This document shows, piece by piece, positions 1 through 12,790 of a stretch of DNA of 64,000 bases (positions are counted from its first letter, which is position 1; each line of letters starts with the position of its first letter). The position numbers and the translations under genes are program-made. The DNA is taken from the NCBI RefSeq assembly GCF_036669915.1, contig NC_089320.1, positions 7,205,440-7,269,439 on the forward strand. The letters run 5' to 3'. Below the pieces are notes generated by a model. That model was given only the letters and a program-made list of their open reading frames with translations. It searched no databases and was not told the DNA's origin. This DNA comes from Pocillopora verrucosa (taxonomy: Eukaryota > Cnidaria > Anthozoa > Scleractinia > Pocilloporidae).

Positions 1-1009
1 CAACATACACACTACTTTTCTTTGCTTTCCACTCATGGGAATAATTTTAGTAGGCGGAAAGTTCTAGTAATGAAAAGTTTTTCCAATTCCTGAGGGTATT
101 CGTTTAGAGATAGTTGACTGGCTGTGATTTATCATCCAAATTACCATGCACGAGTAACAGAAGTTATGGATACAATACAACTTTATTACCTCTTCCGGTT
201 ATCAATTCAAGATAGGCAAATCGAAGGAGCCGAGTCTTACTCTTGAAATAAGGTGCGTGGTGCAATACTGTGTTTGAATTACGATCATAACTTTCATGTG
301 TTTGAACAGGAAAAGCTAAAGATTCTACAAAGAACCTTAAACAAGAAGCCATTTTTGTAAAGATTCAAAGAACGCTCTACCTGTTAAAGTGTAACTCAGA
401 AAACAAGAATATCAAAAAAATTAATAAAAGCGTTACTCGAGTGCTCATAGTCCATCTGAACGATGGAGAGACTATTTAAGAAAATAATCTTTGGCCAAGG
501 CAGCGACGTTAGTCTACTTATCGGGCACGAATGTGACGCTAGACCTCTAGTTGTTTACTGCCCAACGACAAATCTTTATTTCTGAGTTTACCCGCTATTT
601 TTTGTATTTAAATTTTATACTCAGTTCAAGTCAAGGACGAGGCTGGACCAGACTGCTGAAAGGGAAACAAATTCCAGTGATTTGGATACCTCAAGATCAT
701 GATTTGGACCTAAAACCAGGTTTCTTCGCCATACCAAGTATTGCCTTTTTCGTTTCATACACAAAATAAAGATAATCTCAAGAAGCAAATCAACGCAAGC
801 ATTCGATTTGAGGTTAAAACTGTTCCACCACCGTAGGTTACACTGTCTGTTGAAGCAGAAAACAAAATAAGCAAATAAAAAGAACTACTCAGCAATAACT
901 TATCTACGTCGCTTGCTTAAACATCAATTAGCCTTTTTTCCCTCAGGATTAGGTTTAGATCAGAGAAGAGATTTTCTGATCATATTCATTAAAAACCCTT
1001 GCCCAGATG

Positions 1010-1250
1010 TTTATTGCGATCGTAAAATCTTACATCTAGGGGTCGGCGCGCAGATGATCACATCGATCGTGATGCTGTCGCTACATCCAGGGGTCTTAGA
1101 TTCGTATCTTACATCCAGGGGTTTTTAATTGTACCTCTGAATAGTCGCTATGTAACAATGGCGAGTTATATAAGGGGGTGTTTTGTTAAAATTGTACGGT
1201 AGTTTTACATAAGGGTCTGTTCCCAGCTACTGATATTGATCCAAGATTCT
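1010..1250 (+). repeat. Interspersed repeat with internal TTACATC-AGGGGT motifs
   Basis: The motif ttacatc(c/t)aggggt occurs three times here. The block recurs at about 11080-11320 and 23876-24115 in the other units. A more diverged form with extra repeats lies in intron 1 of the KDEL esterase (about 30620-31005). It has no coding content. The same stretch is followed in all three units by a conserved 70-bp piece beginning ctttcactgtgtgacc, which also recurs alone at 25265. Confidence 0.6.
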
Positions 1251-1315
1251 TTCACTGTGTGACCATTGCGTGACACGTTGACGCGAGCGGCTTTGTCTGT
1301 ACTCTTCTCGACAAC

Positions 1316-1863
1316 GGTATTTCACCTAAAGAAAAATGATCAAACTTGTTAAATTCACGTTGATCTCTATTCTTTTTAAGGGGCACTCTAAAAATTTTTT
1401 GGTACTGAGAGGTTGTAGTCACTGGTGTAAAAAAGGCTTTCGTCGGCCATCCAAGCTTACTATAAATAATAGTATACATTGTAAATCACAATAAACCTGT
1501 TGTCCTTGTTGTTAATCGCTTTTTCCCGTTTAGAATTTAAATTTTAGTTTTGAGGCAAATTATATGCAAACGACCATCACTGACTGCAGGAAAAGCCCTA
1601 AGTAGGTAAGGATGGAAGGCTTCTTCTGGGACTCATCTACAGCACAAAGGGAGATAGTATATTCAAAAAATTGCATTTTATTTGTCATAGCTGAAAAGTG
1701 TACCTTTCACCGTGAAATTTTGAGCTCAGGGTCAATTTATTCTATAGTCCGAGTCTTATTTCGTCAACTTATCGTTGGGTTATTGATGTAAAACGGCATT
1801 GAAAATACTACGCCGTGATTTTGATGATGCCCTATTTTGTAGAGCACAATGCAGTCAAAATAA
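1316..1863 (-). repeat. Truncated second copy of the intron 2/Ig1 exon boundary
   Basis: This block is homologous to about 6943-7480 of the same unit. That segment runs from the acceptor of the first Ig exon back through the preceding intron. On the minus strand the acceptor and about the first 10 nt of the exon are recognisable, and homology to the Ig exon then stops abruptly. It is a partial internal duplicate, repeated at about 11388-11936 in unit 2 and 24190-24740 in unit 3. It is not a functional exon. Confidence 0.7.
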
Positions 1864-2127
1864 TTTTTTTTCCAGTCAAATCGGTAATTTCCCTTGTATT
1901 GTTTTCTCTCGTACCGATTGTAGGAAACTATTTTTTTTTTGAATGATTGACAAATCAGGCAACATGAATATGAATGCAGACAGAATATGGCGACACAAAG
2001 TCGTGTTACCATCAGATCAAAATTGTGAAAAACTTGAGTTATGAAATATCTAATGGTCAAACATGTTATTGAATAAAAACATAAAAGTTTAATTTTTTTA
2101 AACCAGAAATTGAACTGAGTAGTCCAC

Positions 2128-2397
2128 ATAGGAGCGTACGCAATGACGACTTTGACGCCAAGTTTGTGCGGTGCATGAAGTATGTGAAGCGACTTCCCCT
2201 GAATGCTGTTCCATCGCTTTTTACCGCGCAGCGTTTCGTCTGATTACCTTAACAGTTCGCCGGTACTGGTTTTAACTCCTGGGTAGAGAATGTTGAGTGT
2301 CTTGATGAAGAAATTAACGCAACTACTCAACCAGGTCTCGAACCCAGATCTCTCGCTAAAGTTCGACCACCGTGCCATGTAAACTATTTTATTGTAA
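2128..2397 (-). mobile_element. tRNA-derived SINE (unit 1)
   Basis: On the minus strand a pol III B-box-like GGGTTCGAGACC lies at about 2347-2334. It is preceded by a weak A-box region (about 2380-2356) and followed by about 200 bp of non-tRNA body. The body contains 'acccaggagttaaaacc' and 'accggcgaa' stretches that I recall from a widespread cnidarian tRNA-SINE. The same element is in unit 2 at the equivalent site, so it predates the duplication. Confidence 0.55.
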
Positions 2398-2823
2398 TGT
2401 TCAATTACAAAGGCAAGGCGTACATTTTGCTATTGGTGCTCAACTTGGGCTGATGATTACCAATCACGCCCGTAAACATTTTTTACAGTTTTTTATTATT
2501 TGTTCATTTCTGCAGCTGCGTGAATTCGTTTTAATTTATGAGGATAACCATAACCATGGCTTACAACAAGTGGCACTCGACCAAGCATGTAGATTTCGGC
2601 GGTCCGAGACTATTTCCCTCTGTCTGTTTCCCTCACAACTATTCTGATAATCAATCTTTGACACACTTTAACTGAAAACACATTGCATACACGGTGGAGT
2701 TATCTATAATTAAAAAAAAAGAATTTCTTTTTGAGTTGTCAATTAACGATTTGCTTTAAACTAACGTTAGCGTTTTTCACTTACTATGTCAGTTATCAGT
2801 TTTCCTTTAATGGATCGGATTAG

Positions 2824-5800
2824 TTACAAATAAGATCTGGGAGTCGTCTTTCCTTTGCGTCCTCTTCTACCAATCTTACTTGTGACATTCCAAAAAGCTA
2901 CTTGGCTGGCTCTAAAGCGTTGCTTCAGCCTCGGTTTCACGTCGAGGGCTACGTAAAACTGCTCGTCTTTGGTAAATTGTCGCCATGTGATTTTCGAAGA
3001 ACCGGGAGGAGTAGGAGATCTGAAAAGGAAAAATAACCTATTAAGTAATAGCTATGCTGTGTGCAGAAAAGACCGTTTGATTCTAAGCGACGCGTGGCGA
3101 GAGAGGCCGTGATTCTCCTAAAAGTTGGCGCCATTCCGATCCCTAAATTCAAAATTTTTGAAGGAAGAAGTGGAAACTAAGGAACACTCTGATCAGTTCT
3201 TACCCAAATTTGGCAAAATCCGTCCACAGTTTCATCATGTATAGGCTGAATCCCTTTTCGATTTCGGAAAATCTGGGCGTGAAATAGTCGATTAAAGAGG
3301 AAAGCTTCTTAAATGGTGCTCCGAACACAAAAGAGACATCCATCCCGCGAACTGTCCCAGCCCATGCCGGGAACTGCGTAAAGTCCGGACGATGCTCAAA
3401 TACGTAGAGGTAGGTTCTCTCTCTCGTCTAAAATGCAAGATATAAAATAAAAACAGCATATTATTAATTACTTATAATTTGCGCTGTGACATAGGGACGA
3501 TACTATTCACTGATAAAAAAGAGTTGGAGCGAGTTGATAAGAATTTCTTTAAAATCCAAAGCACATGCAATTACATGCATACCACCTAAGTTTAGCATTT
3601 GTCTCTTTAAATTTATCTTCAAATTGGTAAAAAAGTCACAAGAAACGAACAACAACCTCAAGTTGCGTGTTTTAATTAAGTTAATCGAGCTATGTTTGTT
3701 TTACCTCCGCTAAAGCACTGGCCTCAAATATTGCCGGCGCTAGATATTTAAAGTCGCTTTCAAACTCCAGCATCATTTCCCTGATGGCAGTTTTGTTGCT
3801 AGGATCATTATGGTCTGTGTATCGATACTTGACCAGCTCTTCTATAACTCTATGTCGATCTCTGTTTTGCCATAGACCAAGTGAACGTTTTATGGTAAAT
3901 TCAAACTCCTTTCTGTCGACATGGGCGAGATTTCCCGCCTCTAGGACCAAATCAAGAGCTCCTTCGTGTGAAGTAAGCCCTATCATGACGTTAACACTTT
4001 TGTCAGGAAATCGTCTTTCTTTGAAAAGCTTCTGGGGAAATTCAGGAAGGAATTCTCCATCTGGAACAGGCGTGGTAATTTCTGCTGATATCTCAGTGGG
4101 GAAAAGCGATGAAAACCTCGTTTGAGTATCAATAATTTCCGCCGGGCTTTTGCTCCGTAAACAACGAGTGAGTTCCATGTCTGGCCCGCATGTAGCGACT
4201 TTCTTCAATTCCTTCAAGGTGTGAGTGCTTGCCCCATTACCTCTAAGTATAGGTGAAGTAGCAAAGCCGCTCTGAATTATGGCTCCTCGAAACAATCCTT
4301 TCGATAACGGAGAAATAAGATGAAGGGAGACACTAATTCCCCCAGCACCCTCACCAAATATGGTCACTTTGTTGGGATCTCCACCAAAACTTGCAATGTT
4401 TTTATTGACCCATTGCAATACCATCACCTGCAGATGTGAGACAAAGTAGTTCTTAGATATTTTTGTTCGTTGGTTAGCTACGTTTTACTCAAGAAGAATG
4501 GATCTTGAAGTTTTTGACGAAGAAAAAAGAGAGTCAAGTTTAATTCTTTATTTTTTGTGTATATAGTTTGTAATTTAATTGCTATTGTGTTTTGTATGAT
4601 AACACTGTCTTCTTTACAATACATTTTTACAATGCGTTACCGCACGGTTAGATCCGTATACCTGATCTTGCATTCCATAATTTCCCTTTAAGTCCGTGCC
4701 AGGGATGTTCAGGAATCCTAATATTCCAAGCCTGTAGTTAAAAGTTACCACGATCACGTCGTTCAATGAAGCCAAGATATGGGCCGGATAATGAGCCGAG
4801 GAACCGAATGTGAAGTTGTGGCCTTGAATCCAAACCATGACTGCTTTCCTGTCGCGGGCTTTTGAAGTGGATGCCGGTAAAAAAACATTTAGGTAAAGGC
4901 AATCTTCGTCCACTATGAGAAAGGGAAGTGTTTAAGCAAGAGTTAACAGTAACTTCGAACAAATATATGTTAATCAAAAATCGTAGAACGCTTTCAATTG
5001 ATCTAATTTCCCTTGGTAGAACTGGAAATGTTTTTTGCTCTGTTGCTATACATATTATTTTATATGAAAGCGTCATGCCTTACTTTCTCCAACTCTGACA
5101 TTAGGTATTGGAAAATCTGGCTGAGGGCACGCAGCTTTGTAGTCTGTCGCTTGTCTGATCCCTGTCCATGGTTTGGCCTGGTTTGGAGCAGCAAACCTCG
5201 ATTCATTCACAGGAGGCTCGGCAAATGGGATCCCAAGATAAGTAAGGACTGATTTGCCAAATGGGAGGCTTTCAATCTTGCCGACAATTTTTCCAGACTC
5301 TATCTGCACGACGGTTGAGTTTTCAAAGCCTCTAACCTGCAAACGAGGATTAAAGAGATACATTCTGAATGGTGTTATTGAGAGACGACGAACATATGAA
5401 GAAAGCTACTAATGATGATCCGGATGTTGTGTTGATTAAATAACAAGTTTCAAATCAGGCACACGACGAATTTAATAAAAAAAGGTCAATCCATTGAAGC
5501 CTGAATCCAGAAAAAACTCACCAGTTCTGAATCTGTGAAAGTTTGATTAGAGTTAGACTTGATGCGATTTGTCCCTGAAGCAAAAAAAAAAAAGTCCTGA
5601 GTGAATAACTCCCTTCTCCTTAACCAGCGCCACCTGTGGAACGTTTCAAGCATATCATCCCGAGTGCCATTCGTTCAAACCCATCAATGAAAATATTTTG
5701 ACATACCCAAGTTCAGTACGTTGTTCATACACAATTTGCTATATATGTAGAGCACGGTTTCTGAAATAAACACTCATGTCTTCCAGGTCAATTTTCCGCG

Positions 5801-8800
5801 TCTCTTGCGTGATATCTGTTCATATTTACCTACTATATACCATTTTTACACTGAAGCAATGTCCTTAATGAGTTCATGGCTGAATTAAAGGAAGTTAGAG
5901 CTTTTCATAAGATTCGCTAACAGTCCTAATATCTAACCTTCGGGTATTTCTTCTCTCAGGCGAATCTTGAGCGTGAATTGCTCTCGCCGGTCACTGCTCC
6001 AGTGAATCGCAATTTTCATTTCAAGGCCATCATCTCCTCCTTTTATTCCTTTAAGCATCACGGCATTACTATTCAGAATAAATCTGTCTTGAAACCCAGG
6101 CCAGCTATGATCTAGTACTTTGCATTTCGTACTTGTGCAATACGCAATTTTTTTCTTTGGATTTGGCATACTTCTGATAAAAAGGTCCTTTACTTTTTTC
6201 CATGGCTGCACCATGTTGATTAAGTGGTGAGTCAGGTTCACATCGCTTCCTTCTTGGGCCCAGATACCTGGAATGAAAAGATTGGTAAATAAAGTCGTTT
6301 TGCAGACAAACGACAGACTGGAAGCTGGATGATTATAAGGGAAATCTAAAAGCCATTCCTGTCCTTGCTATCACGCTCGGGTGGAGATACATTCTTTATC
6401 ATATCCTTCGAAGACTGTGGAGTAATGTACTTATCATTTTCGTCTCTTAGGGCTTGTTTTGCTTATTGAAGACGTCCCTTTTTCGATTGCTGTCCGCCAA
6501 CGTTCATTCATTCAGCAGGCATGACCAGTATGCTACCACTAGATAAAATGGTACCTGATCGAATTAGTTGCTCTAGCGCACGGAGATAAATGAAAAAAAG
6601 ACTTACATTTGGTGGAAACTTGAAGATCAATCACAACTGGGTTATTAGTGGTTCGACTTCCATATTCGACCTCGCATGTAAAGGTCACGTTTCTCTTCTT
6701 TGCCTCTCGTGTTGACCGTTTTATGATGAGACTTTCTTTGGATACTCCTTTAACAACTATTCCGTCAAACTCCTGTGAATGACTCAGAAGAGTACATTTC
6801 TGGGAATTGTTACAATAAGCAATCTCAATAAATTTCAAGCTGTTAGAATCCCAAACTTTCCATTTGATGTATTCATTCGAAGATTTCAGTTCTCTACATT
6901 CCAGACGTAACGTCTCGTTGGGACACATATGCTTTTCCGGTATTTTACCTAAAGAAAAATGATCAAACTTGTTAAATTCACGTTGATCTCTATTCTTTCC
7001 AAGGGGCACTCTAAAATTTTTTTGTTACTGAGAGGTGGTTGTCTCTGGTGTAAAAAAAGCTTCCATCGGCCGACCAAGTTTATTATAAATAAAAGTGTAC
7101 ATTTTAAACCACAATAAACCTGTTGTCCCTGTTGTTAATCGCTTCTTCCCGTTTAGAGTTTGAATTTTAGTTTTGAGGCAAATTATATACAAACGAACAT
7201 CACTGACTGCAGGAAAAGCCCTAAGTAGGTAAGGATGGAAGGCTTTTTCTGGGACTCATTTGCAACACGAAAGGAGATAGTACATTCAAAATTTCATTTT
7301 ATTTGTCATACCTGAAAAGTTTACCTTTCACCGTGAAATTCTGAGCTTAGGGTCAATTTATTCGATAGTCCGAGTCTTATCAAATTTTGTCAACTTATCA
7401 TTGGTTTATTGATGCATGACGTCCTATATTGTGGAGCACAATGCAGTCAAAATAGTTTTTTTTAATCAAATCGGGAATTTCCCTTGTATTGTTTTCTCTT
7501 GTTGAGTGACGATGCGTTAACAAATCAGTAGTGCTCTAACCTTGGACAGTAAACACAAAGCCCTGTAGTTGACCTGTAAAAAGAAGTTTATCTGCGTAAG
7601 TCTCAATTTATTATTTTCATATCAAATTACACACGTAAGGGAAGAGATAATAACTGAACGGAAAAACTGGACAGATACTCGAGGACTCCCGGGATTTGTG
7701 GAAACCGAAATACTGAAATGAGGAATATTATCACAGTTGCATGTATCCATTTCATTGGCTGGTTTTAACTAAAGGAAGTTGCTAAAGTGAAAGTGCTTAC
7801 TATGCAGAAAGTGACTTAGGAAATGACTCGTTCACAATCAAAGCTGGGGAATTTAGAAGCCCCTCTACAATTTTTCAAAATCATTTGAGTCTAAGATTTC
7901 GTAGCTGAGAATCATGAAATGCTCACAATCAAAGCATTTCTTTGTTGGTCGACGAGAAAGAAATACTCGATCTAACGGCTTGTGTTGGCAAGATTCGAAT
8001 ATATGCTTCGGTTTCGCTTTGTTAGGACTTTTATCAATTTGAAGTTTAATGTAAGAATAATTTGAGCTAAAGAAGATGTTTTCGATATCGTAAGACTTAG
8101 TGAGAATGCTGATCCTCGAATTAAGCAGCAATGTAAACAAATTATATTATTAAGCTACAAAAGTCATCACGTATGAACTGATTGATAGTCGTGTTCATTG
8201 ATCTGTAGATTTCTTCCTGTGATTTCGTAAAACCCCTATGAACATCACAGGTTATTTTCCCCAGGAAAGGAGGCACATTCGTTTATATGTTATATTTGTT
8301 TCCTACAAACAGTTTCACTTACGTTGATCCACCAAAAGTTAAAATTTTTTGAATCCGTGTAATAAAAAAAGCCTGATGTGGGTGACTTGTGGGCTCAGTC
8401 ACGCAAAACGTTCTTGCCAAACAACTCGCAATTTTATGGGAATTTTACCGAAAAGGACAAAGGAATCAGAAAGAGTGAAATTTGAATACATAATTTTCGA
8501 AAAAGACTAATACAAGTTTAAAGATCTTTTTGCAGTATTTTTTTTTTCATGTTCATGTATAGTTATTAGAAAAATCTGAACTCTTTATAAATTTTTCTGA
8601 GCTCCCCCTTCATTGTTATTTGAAAATGTGGCTTCGACTGTTATTATTTTTCACTTTGTGAGCACATTTTGAAAAGTGAGATTCACCACCCAAAAAGATG
8701 AAATGAGCGCACGCCACTGTACAAGAGACACAGACATATTATAAAGCATCAATGACCCTCATTATTTAATCAATATGGTCTCATTTGAGTGCCGAAGCAT

Positions 8801-8873
8801 TTAAAAAAAACAGTTCATATTCTTTCAACTCACCTAGGGTAAGCAAAATCAACAGAGCAGTGAAGGAAGACAT
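2824..8873 (-). CDS. Secreted Ig-Ig-carboxylesterase-like protein, catalytically dead (copy 1)
   Basis: Ten exons give 814 aa: complement of 2824-3019, 3204-3427, 3705-4427, 4662-4912, 5084-5336, 5522-5574, 5938-6267, 6607-6948, 7541-7573, 8834-8873. All junctions are GT-AG and in phase. The signal peptide starts MSSFTALLILLTLG. Ig-like domain 1 is about 25-138 (L-x-C, W, F-T-C pattern), Ig-like 2 about 139-248, and an 18-aa linker precedes the type-B carboxylesterase domain at 267-750. The EDCLYLNV signature is present. However, the nucleophile motif reads G-E-G-A-G (Gly461 for Ser), the His position reads V-R-G (Arg702) and the oxyanion loop reads QGHNF (380-384). Only the acid Glu589 remains. 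There is no membrane anchor, GPI-type tail or KDEL; it ends TTPRSYL. It is probably an extracellular binding protein, by analogy with neuroligins. It is the tandem twin of 15039-21150. Confidence 0.85.
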
Positions 8874-9290
8874 GTTTTGATTCACTCAGGGAGTTTCGCT
8901 TGAAGTTTAGTGAACTCCTGTCTGCTGGAGGGAAAATGTAAAATTGCTTATCATCTAATCTGTCGTTAGTATTTGTGATCTGGTTCAATATTTAAAGACA
9001 AGCTGTTTCTTTCGTTGGTCAGCATTAATTGTTTCCTGACATCGTCTTTCAGCTGTGCCCTGGTACACGTTGCAACAATCATAGATCGGAGATTTTCAGC
9101 TAATTGATTGGTTAACATAAACACACTGAACAAATATTTACCAAGCTTTATAATACAACCACTTACTTCTCGTAGGTTGCCTTTTCCTCGGCAACTTCAG
9201 AGATAATCTGATCTACCTCAGTGATGAAAGAAGTGCTCGTGAGTAGTGTGAGGACGAATGTGTCTCACCTTTTCAAAGCGAGACTTTATA
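8874..9290 (-). promoter_or_regulatory. Predicted promoter and 5'UTR intron of Ig-esterase copy 1
   Basis: On the minus strand TATAAAG occurs at 9290-9284. Downstream a GAGAA|GTAAGT donor ends a putative UTR exon at 9167, and an acceptor (ccctccagcag) opens a second UTR exon at 8921 leading into the ATG at 8873. TATA box, donor and acceptor are all conserved in copy 2. The transcription start (about 9255) is inferred only from TATA spacing. Confidence 0.45.
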
Positions 9291-12198
9291 ACAATCTAAT
9301 TGTTCATTTGCGCATGAGCATGATATGAGATAATAGTGTAATAATAGTAAAAATAGCCTTTCAATTTTCGCTTTTCAATGCAGCGGAAGGAACATCATTA
9401 ATCCGTACCCTGCCACACCCGAAACTGTTTCCCAGAAGCACTCAAACGACAACTTTCCAGCTTTTAATATTGGCGCAAAATATCTTGTCTGGCCAGCGAG
9501 TCGATTTACATCTTTCAATAACGAACGGTTCCACTTATAAAAAAAATATCCTCAGGCCTTAGAAACTATTCTAAGCGAGTTTTATTAAGGTTACCTGTAT
9601 TTCGTGTCTTGTGCTTGCTCAGTGGTACGGAAAAGAAACGGAAATGTGCTAAAGGAAAAAGGAAATCGCGGGATGGTTCTTAGCTGCGTTAAGAGATCAC
9701 ATTATCCTTAGCTGTTCCTGTCATGTTTACTGAGCGATGTTTGATCTAATTTGACAATGATAAAACGTTTCAAAAAGTGTACTTAAGATACAAATACTTA
9801 GTAAAAATGATTTAAACACATGTACACACAAACTGAAAATGCTCAAAATCATGACCCCAGAACAAAACCGCCTTATTTATACTGTCAACTTTCCGCAAAC
9901 GGATACTATCGTAAGCGGAGCTTTCTATTCAAGGACACCAATTCCCATGACCTTTTTGCTTTCCAGTCAAATTCTGTGTTTACATCGTTATTGAATGGCA
10001 TCCCCGTAAGTGGACACTCTCTCATAAGCGGACGTGGACACTTGAAATTGAAAATTGGATTTTATTTTGCTTACGCTTTCTCGGACACCCATAGATAATA
10101 ACTGATTCTTAGCAAAACAATTTGTGCAACCAAAAAAAATGAACTTCGACAGAGCAACGGAACAATTAGGATCGCTTTTGTCGAATCTCTGTTTATCCTC
10201 GGGAGAGCAAGCTGGCCGGCGGTTAGTTTGACATTAGCCAACATCCACACTACTTTTCTTTGCTTTCCACTCACGGGAATAATTTTAGTAGGCGGACAGT
10301 TCTAGTAGTGGAAACTTTTTCCAATTCCTGAGGGTGTTCGTTTAGAGATAGTTGACTGGCTGTGATTTATCATCCAAATTACCATGCACGAGTAACAGAG
10401 GTTATGAATACAATACAACTTTATTACCTCTTCCGGTTATCAATTCAAGATAGGCAAATCGGAAGAGTCGAGTCTTCCTCTTGCAAGAAGGTGCGTGGTG
10501 CAATACTGTGTTTGAATTACGATCATAACTTTCATGTGTTTGAACAGGAAAAGCTAATGATTCTACAAAGAACTGCTTATCGGGCACGAATGTGACGCTA
10601 GACCTCTAGTTGTTTATTGCCCAACGACAAATAATCTTGCAGCTCATCGTTTATCGTTTCGTTCTCAATTTTCATCAGTAGTATTCTTCTCTCCCCCTTG
10701 AGTCAACGCTTGGAATACTTTATTTCTGAGTTTACCCGCTATTTTTTGTATTTAAATTTTATACTCAGTTCAAGTCAAGGACGAGGCTGGACCAGACTGC
10801 TGAAAGGGAAACAAATTCCAGTGATTTGGATACCTCAAGATCATGATTTGGACCTAAAACCAGGTTTCTTCGCCATACCAAGTATTGCCTTTTTCGTTTC
10901 ATACACAAAATAAAGATCTCAAGAAGCAAATCAACGCAAGCATGCGATTTGAGGTTAAAACTGTTCTACCACCGTAGGTTGCACTGTCTGTTGAAGCAGA
11001 AAACCATGAAAATAAGCAAATAAAAAGAACTACTCAGCAATAACTTATCTACGTCGCTCATTAAAAACCCGTGCCTAGATGTTTATTGCGATCGTAAAAT
11101 CTTACATCTAGGGGTCGGCGCGCAGATGATCACATCGATCGTGATGCTGTCGCTACATCCAGGGGTCTTAGATTCGTATCTTATATCCAGGGGTTTTTAA
11201 CTGTACCTCTGAATAGTCGCTATGTAACAATGGCGAGTTATATAAGGGGGTGTTTTGTTAAAATTGCACGGTAGTTTTACATAAGGGTCTGTTCTCAGCT
11301 ACTGATATTGATCCAAGATTCTTTCACTGTGTGACCATTGCGTGACACGTTGACGCGAGCGGCTTTGTCTGAAATCTTATCGACAACGGTATTTCACCTA
11401 AAGAAAAATGATCAAACTTGTTAAATTCACGTTGATCTCTATTCTTTTTAAGGGGCACTCTAATATTTTTTTGGTACTGAGAGGTTGTTGTCACTGGTGT
11501 AAAAAAAGGCTTTCGTCAGCCATCCAAGCTTAATATAAATAATAGTATACATTGTAAATCACAATAAACCTGTTGTCCTTGTTGTTAATCGCTTTTTCCC
11601 GTTTAGAGTTTAAATTTTAGTTTTGAGGCAAATTATATGCAAACAAACAACACTGAATGCAGGAAAAGCCCTAGGTAGGTAAGGATAGAAGGCTTTTTCT
11701 GGGACTCATTTACAGCACAAAGGGAGATAGTATATTCAAAATTGCATTTTATTTGTCATACCTGAAAAGTGTACCCTTCACCGTGAAATTTTGAGCTCAG
11801 GGTCAATTTATTCGATAGTCCGAGTCTTATTTCGTCAACTAATCATTGGTTTATTGAGGCAAAACGGCATTGAAAATACTACGCCGTGATTTTGATGATG
11901 CCCTATTTTGTAGAGCACAATGCAGTCAAAATAATTTTTTTTCCAGTCAAATCGGTAATTTCCCTTGTATTGTTTTCTCTCGTACCGATTGTAGGAAACA
12001 ATTTTTTTTTGAATGATTGACAAAATCAGGCAACATGAATATGAATGCAGACAGAATATGGCGACACAAAGTCGTGTTACCATCAGATCAAAATTGTGAA
12101 AAACTAGAGTTATGAAATATCTAATGGTCAAACATGTTATTGAATAAAAACATAAAAGTTTAATTTTTTTAAACCAGAAATTGAACTGAGTAGTCCAC

Positions 12199-12468
12199 AT
12201 AGGAGCGTACGCAATGACGACTTTGACGCCAAGTTTGTGCGGTGCATGAAGTATGTGAAGCGACTCCCCCTGAATGCTGTTCCATCGCTTTTTACCGCCC
12301 AGCGTTTCGTCTGATTACCTTAACAGTTCGCCGGTACTGGTTTTAACTCCTGGGTAGAGAATGTTGAGTGTCTTGATGAAGAAATTAACGCAACTACTCA
12401 ACCAGGTCTCGAACCCAGATCTCTCGCTAACGTTCGACCACCGTGCCATGTAAACTATTTTATTGTAA
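12199..12468 (-). mobile_element. tRNA-derived SINE (unit 2)
   Basis: Counterpart of the SINE at 2128-2397, with the B-box-like sequence at about 12418-12405 on the minus strand. It occupies the same position relative to the duplicated unit, so it was copied with it rather than inserted independently. Confidence 0.55.
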
Positions 12469-12790
12469 TGTTCAATTACAAAGGCAAGGCGTACATTTTG
12501 CTATTGGTGCTCAACTTGGGCTGATGATTGCCAATCACACCCGTAAACTTTTTTTACAGTTTTTTATTATTTGTTCATTTCTGCAGCTGCGTGAATTCGT
12601 TTTAATTTATGAGGATATGGCTACATAAAATTAAAAAGTCAGCTTCTTGATGGTGTTGTCTACGAAAAATTCTGACGTGCGCGTGGGCTCACTTCATCAT
12701 GACGACACAGTGCTTGACATTGATCAGATCTCGCGTGTCACGGCTAATTAAGTGACGACGAGGAGAGGAACTTTCTTCGTCATTTCACGT

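Larger units (their letters stand above)
1..10238. repeat. Tandem segmental duplication, unit 1
   Basis: Position 1 corresponds to 10239. From there the two units align almost continuously, through 3' flank, ten-exon gene and promoter region, up to the next junction. Unit 1 lacks the 2.1-kb insertion seen in unit 2. The start of the unit may lie left of the window. It carries the Ig-esterase gene at 2824-8873. The 8.9-10.2 kb part holds the gene's 5' flank and several short motifs of the form gtaagcggac, with no gene seen. Confidence 0.9.

Noticed and set aside
551..769. Plus-strand ORF of 72 aa repeated at 10698-10913
   Set aside because: Lies in duplicated non-coding flank, has no domain or splice context, and is interrupted in unit 3.
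1764..2129. 121-aa minus-strand ORF repeated at 11835-12200
   Set aside because: It is open in both units only because they are recent duplicates. A middle stretch is read in a different frame in the second copy owing to compensating indels, the composition is AT-driven, and there is no domain.
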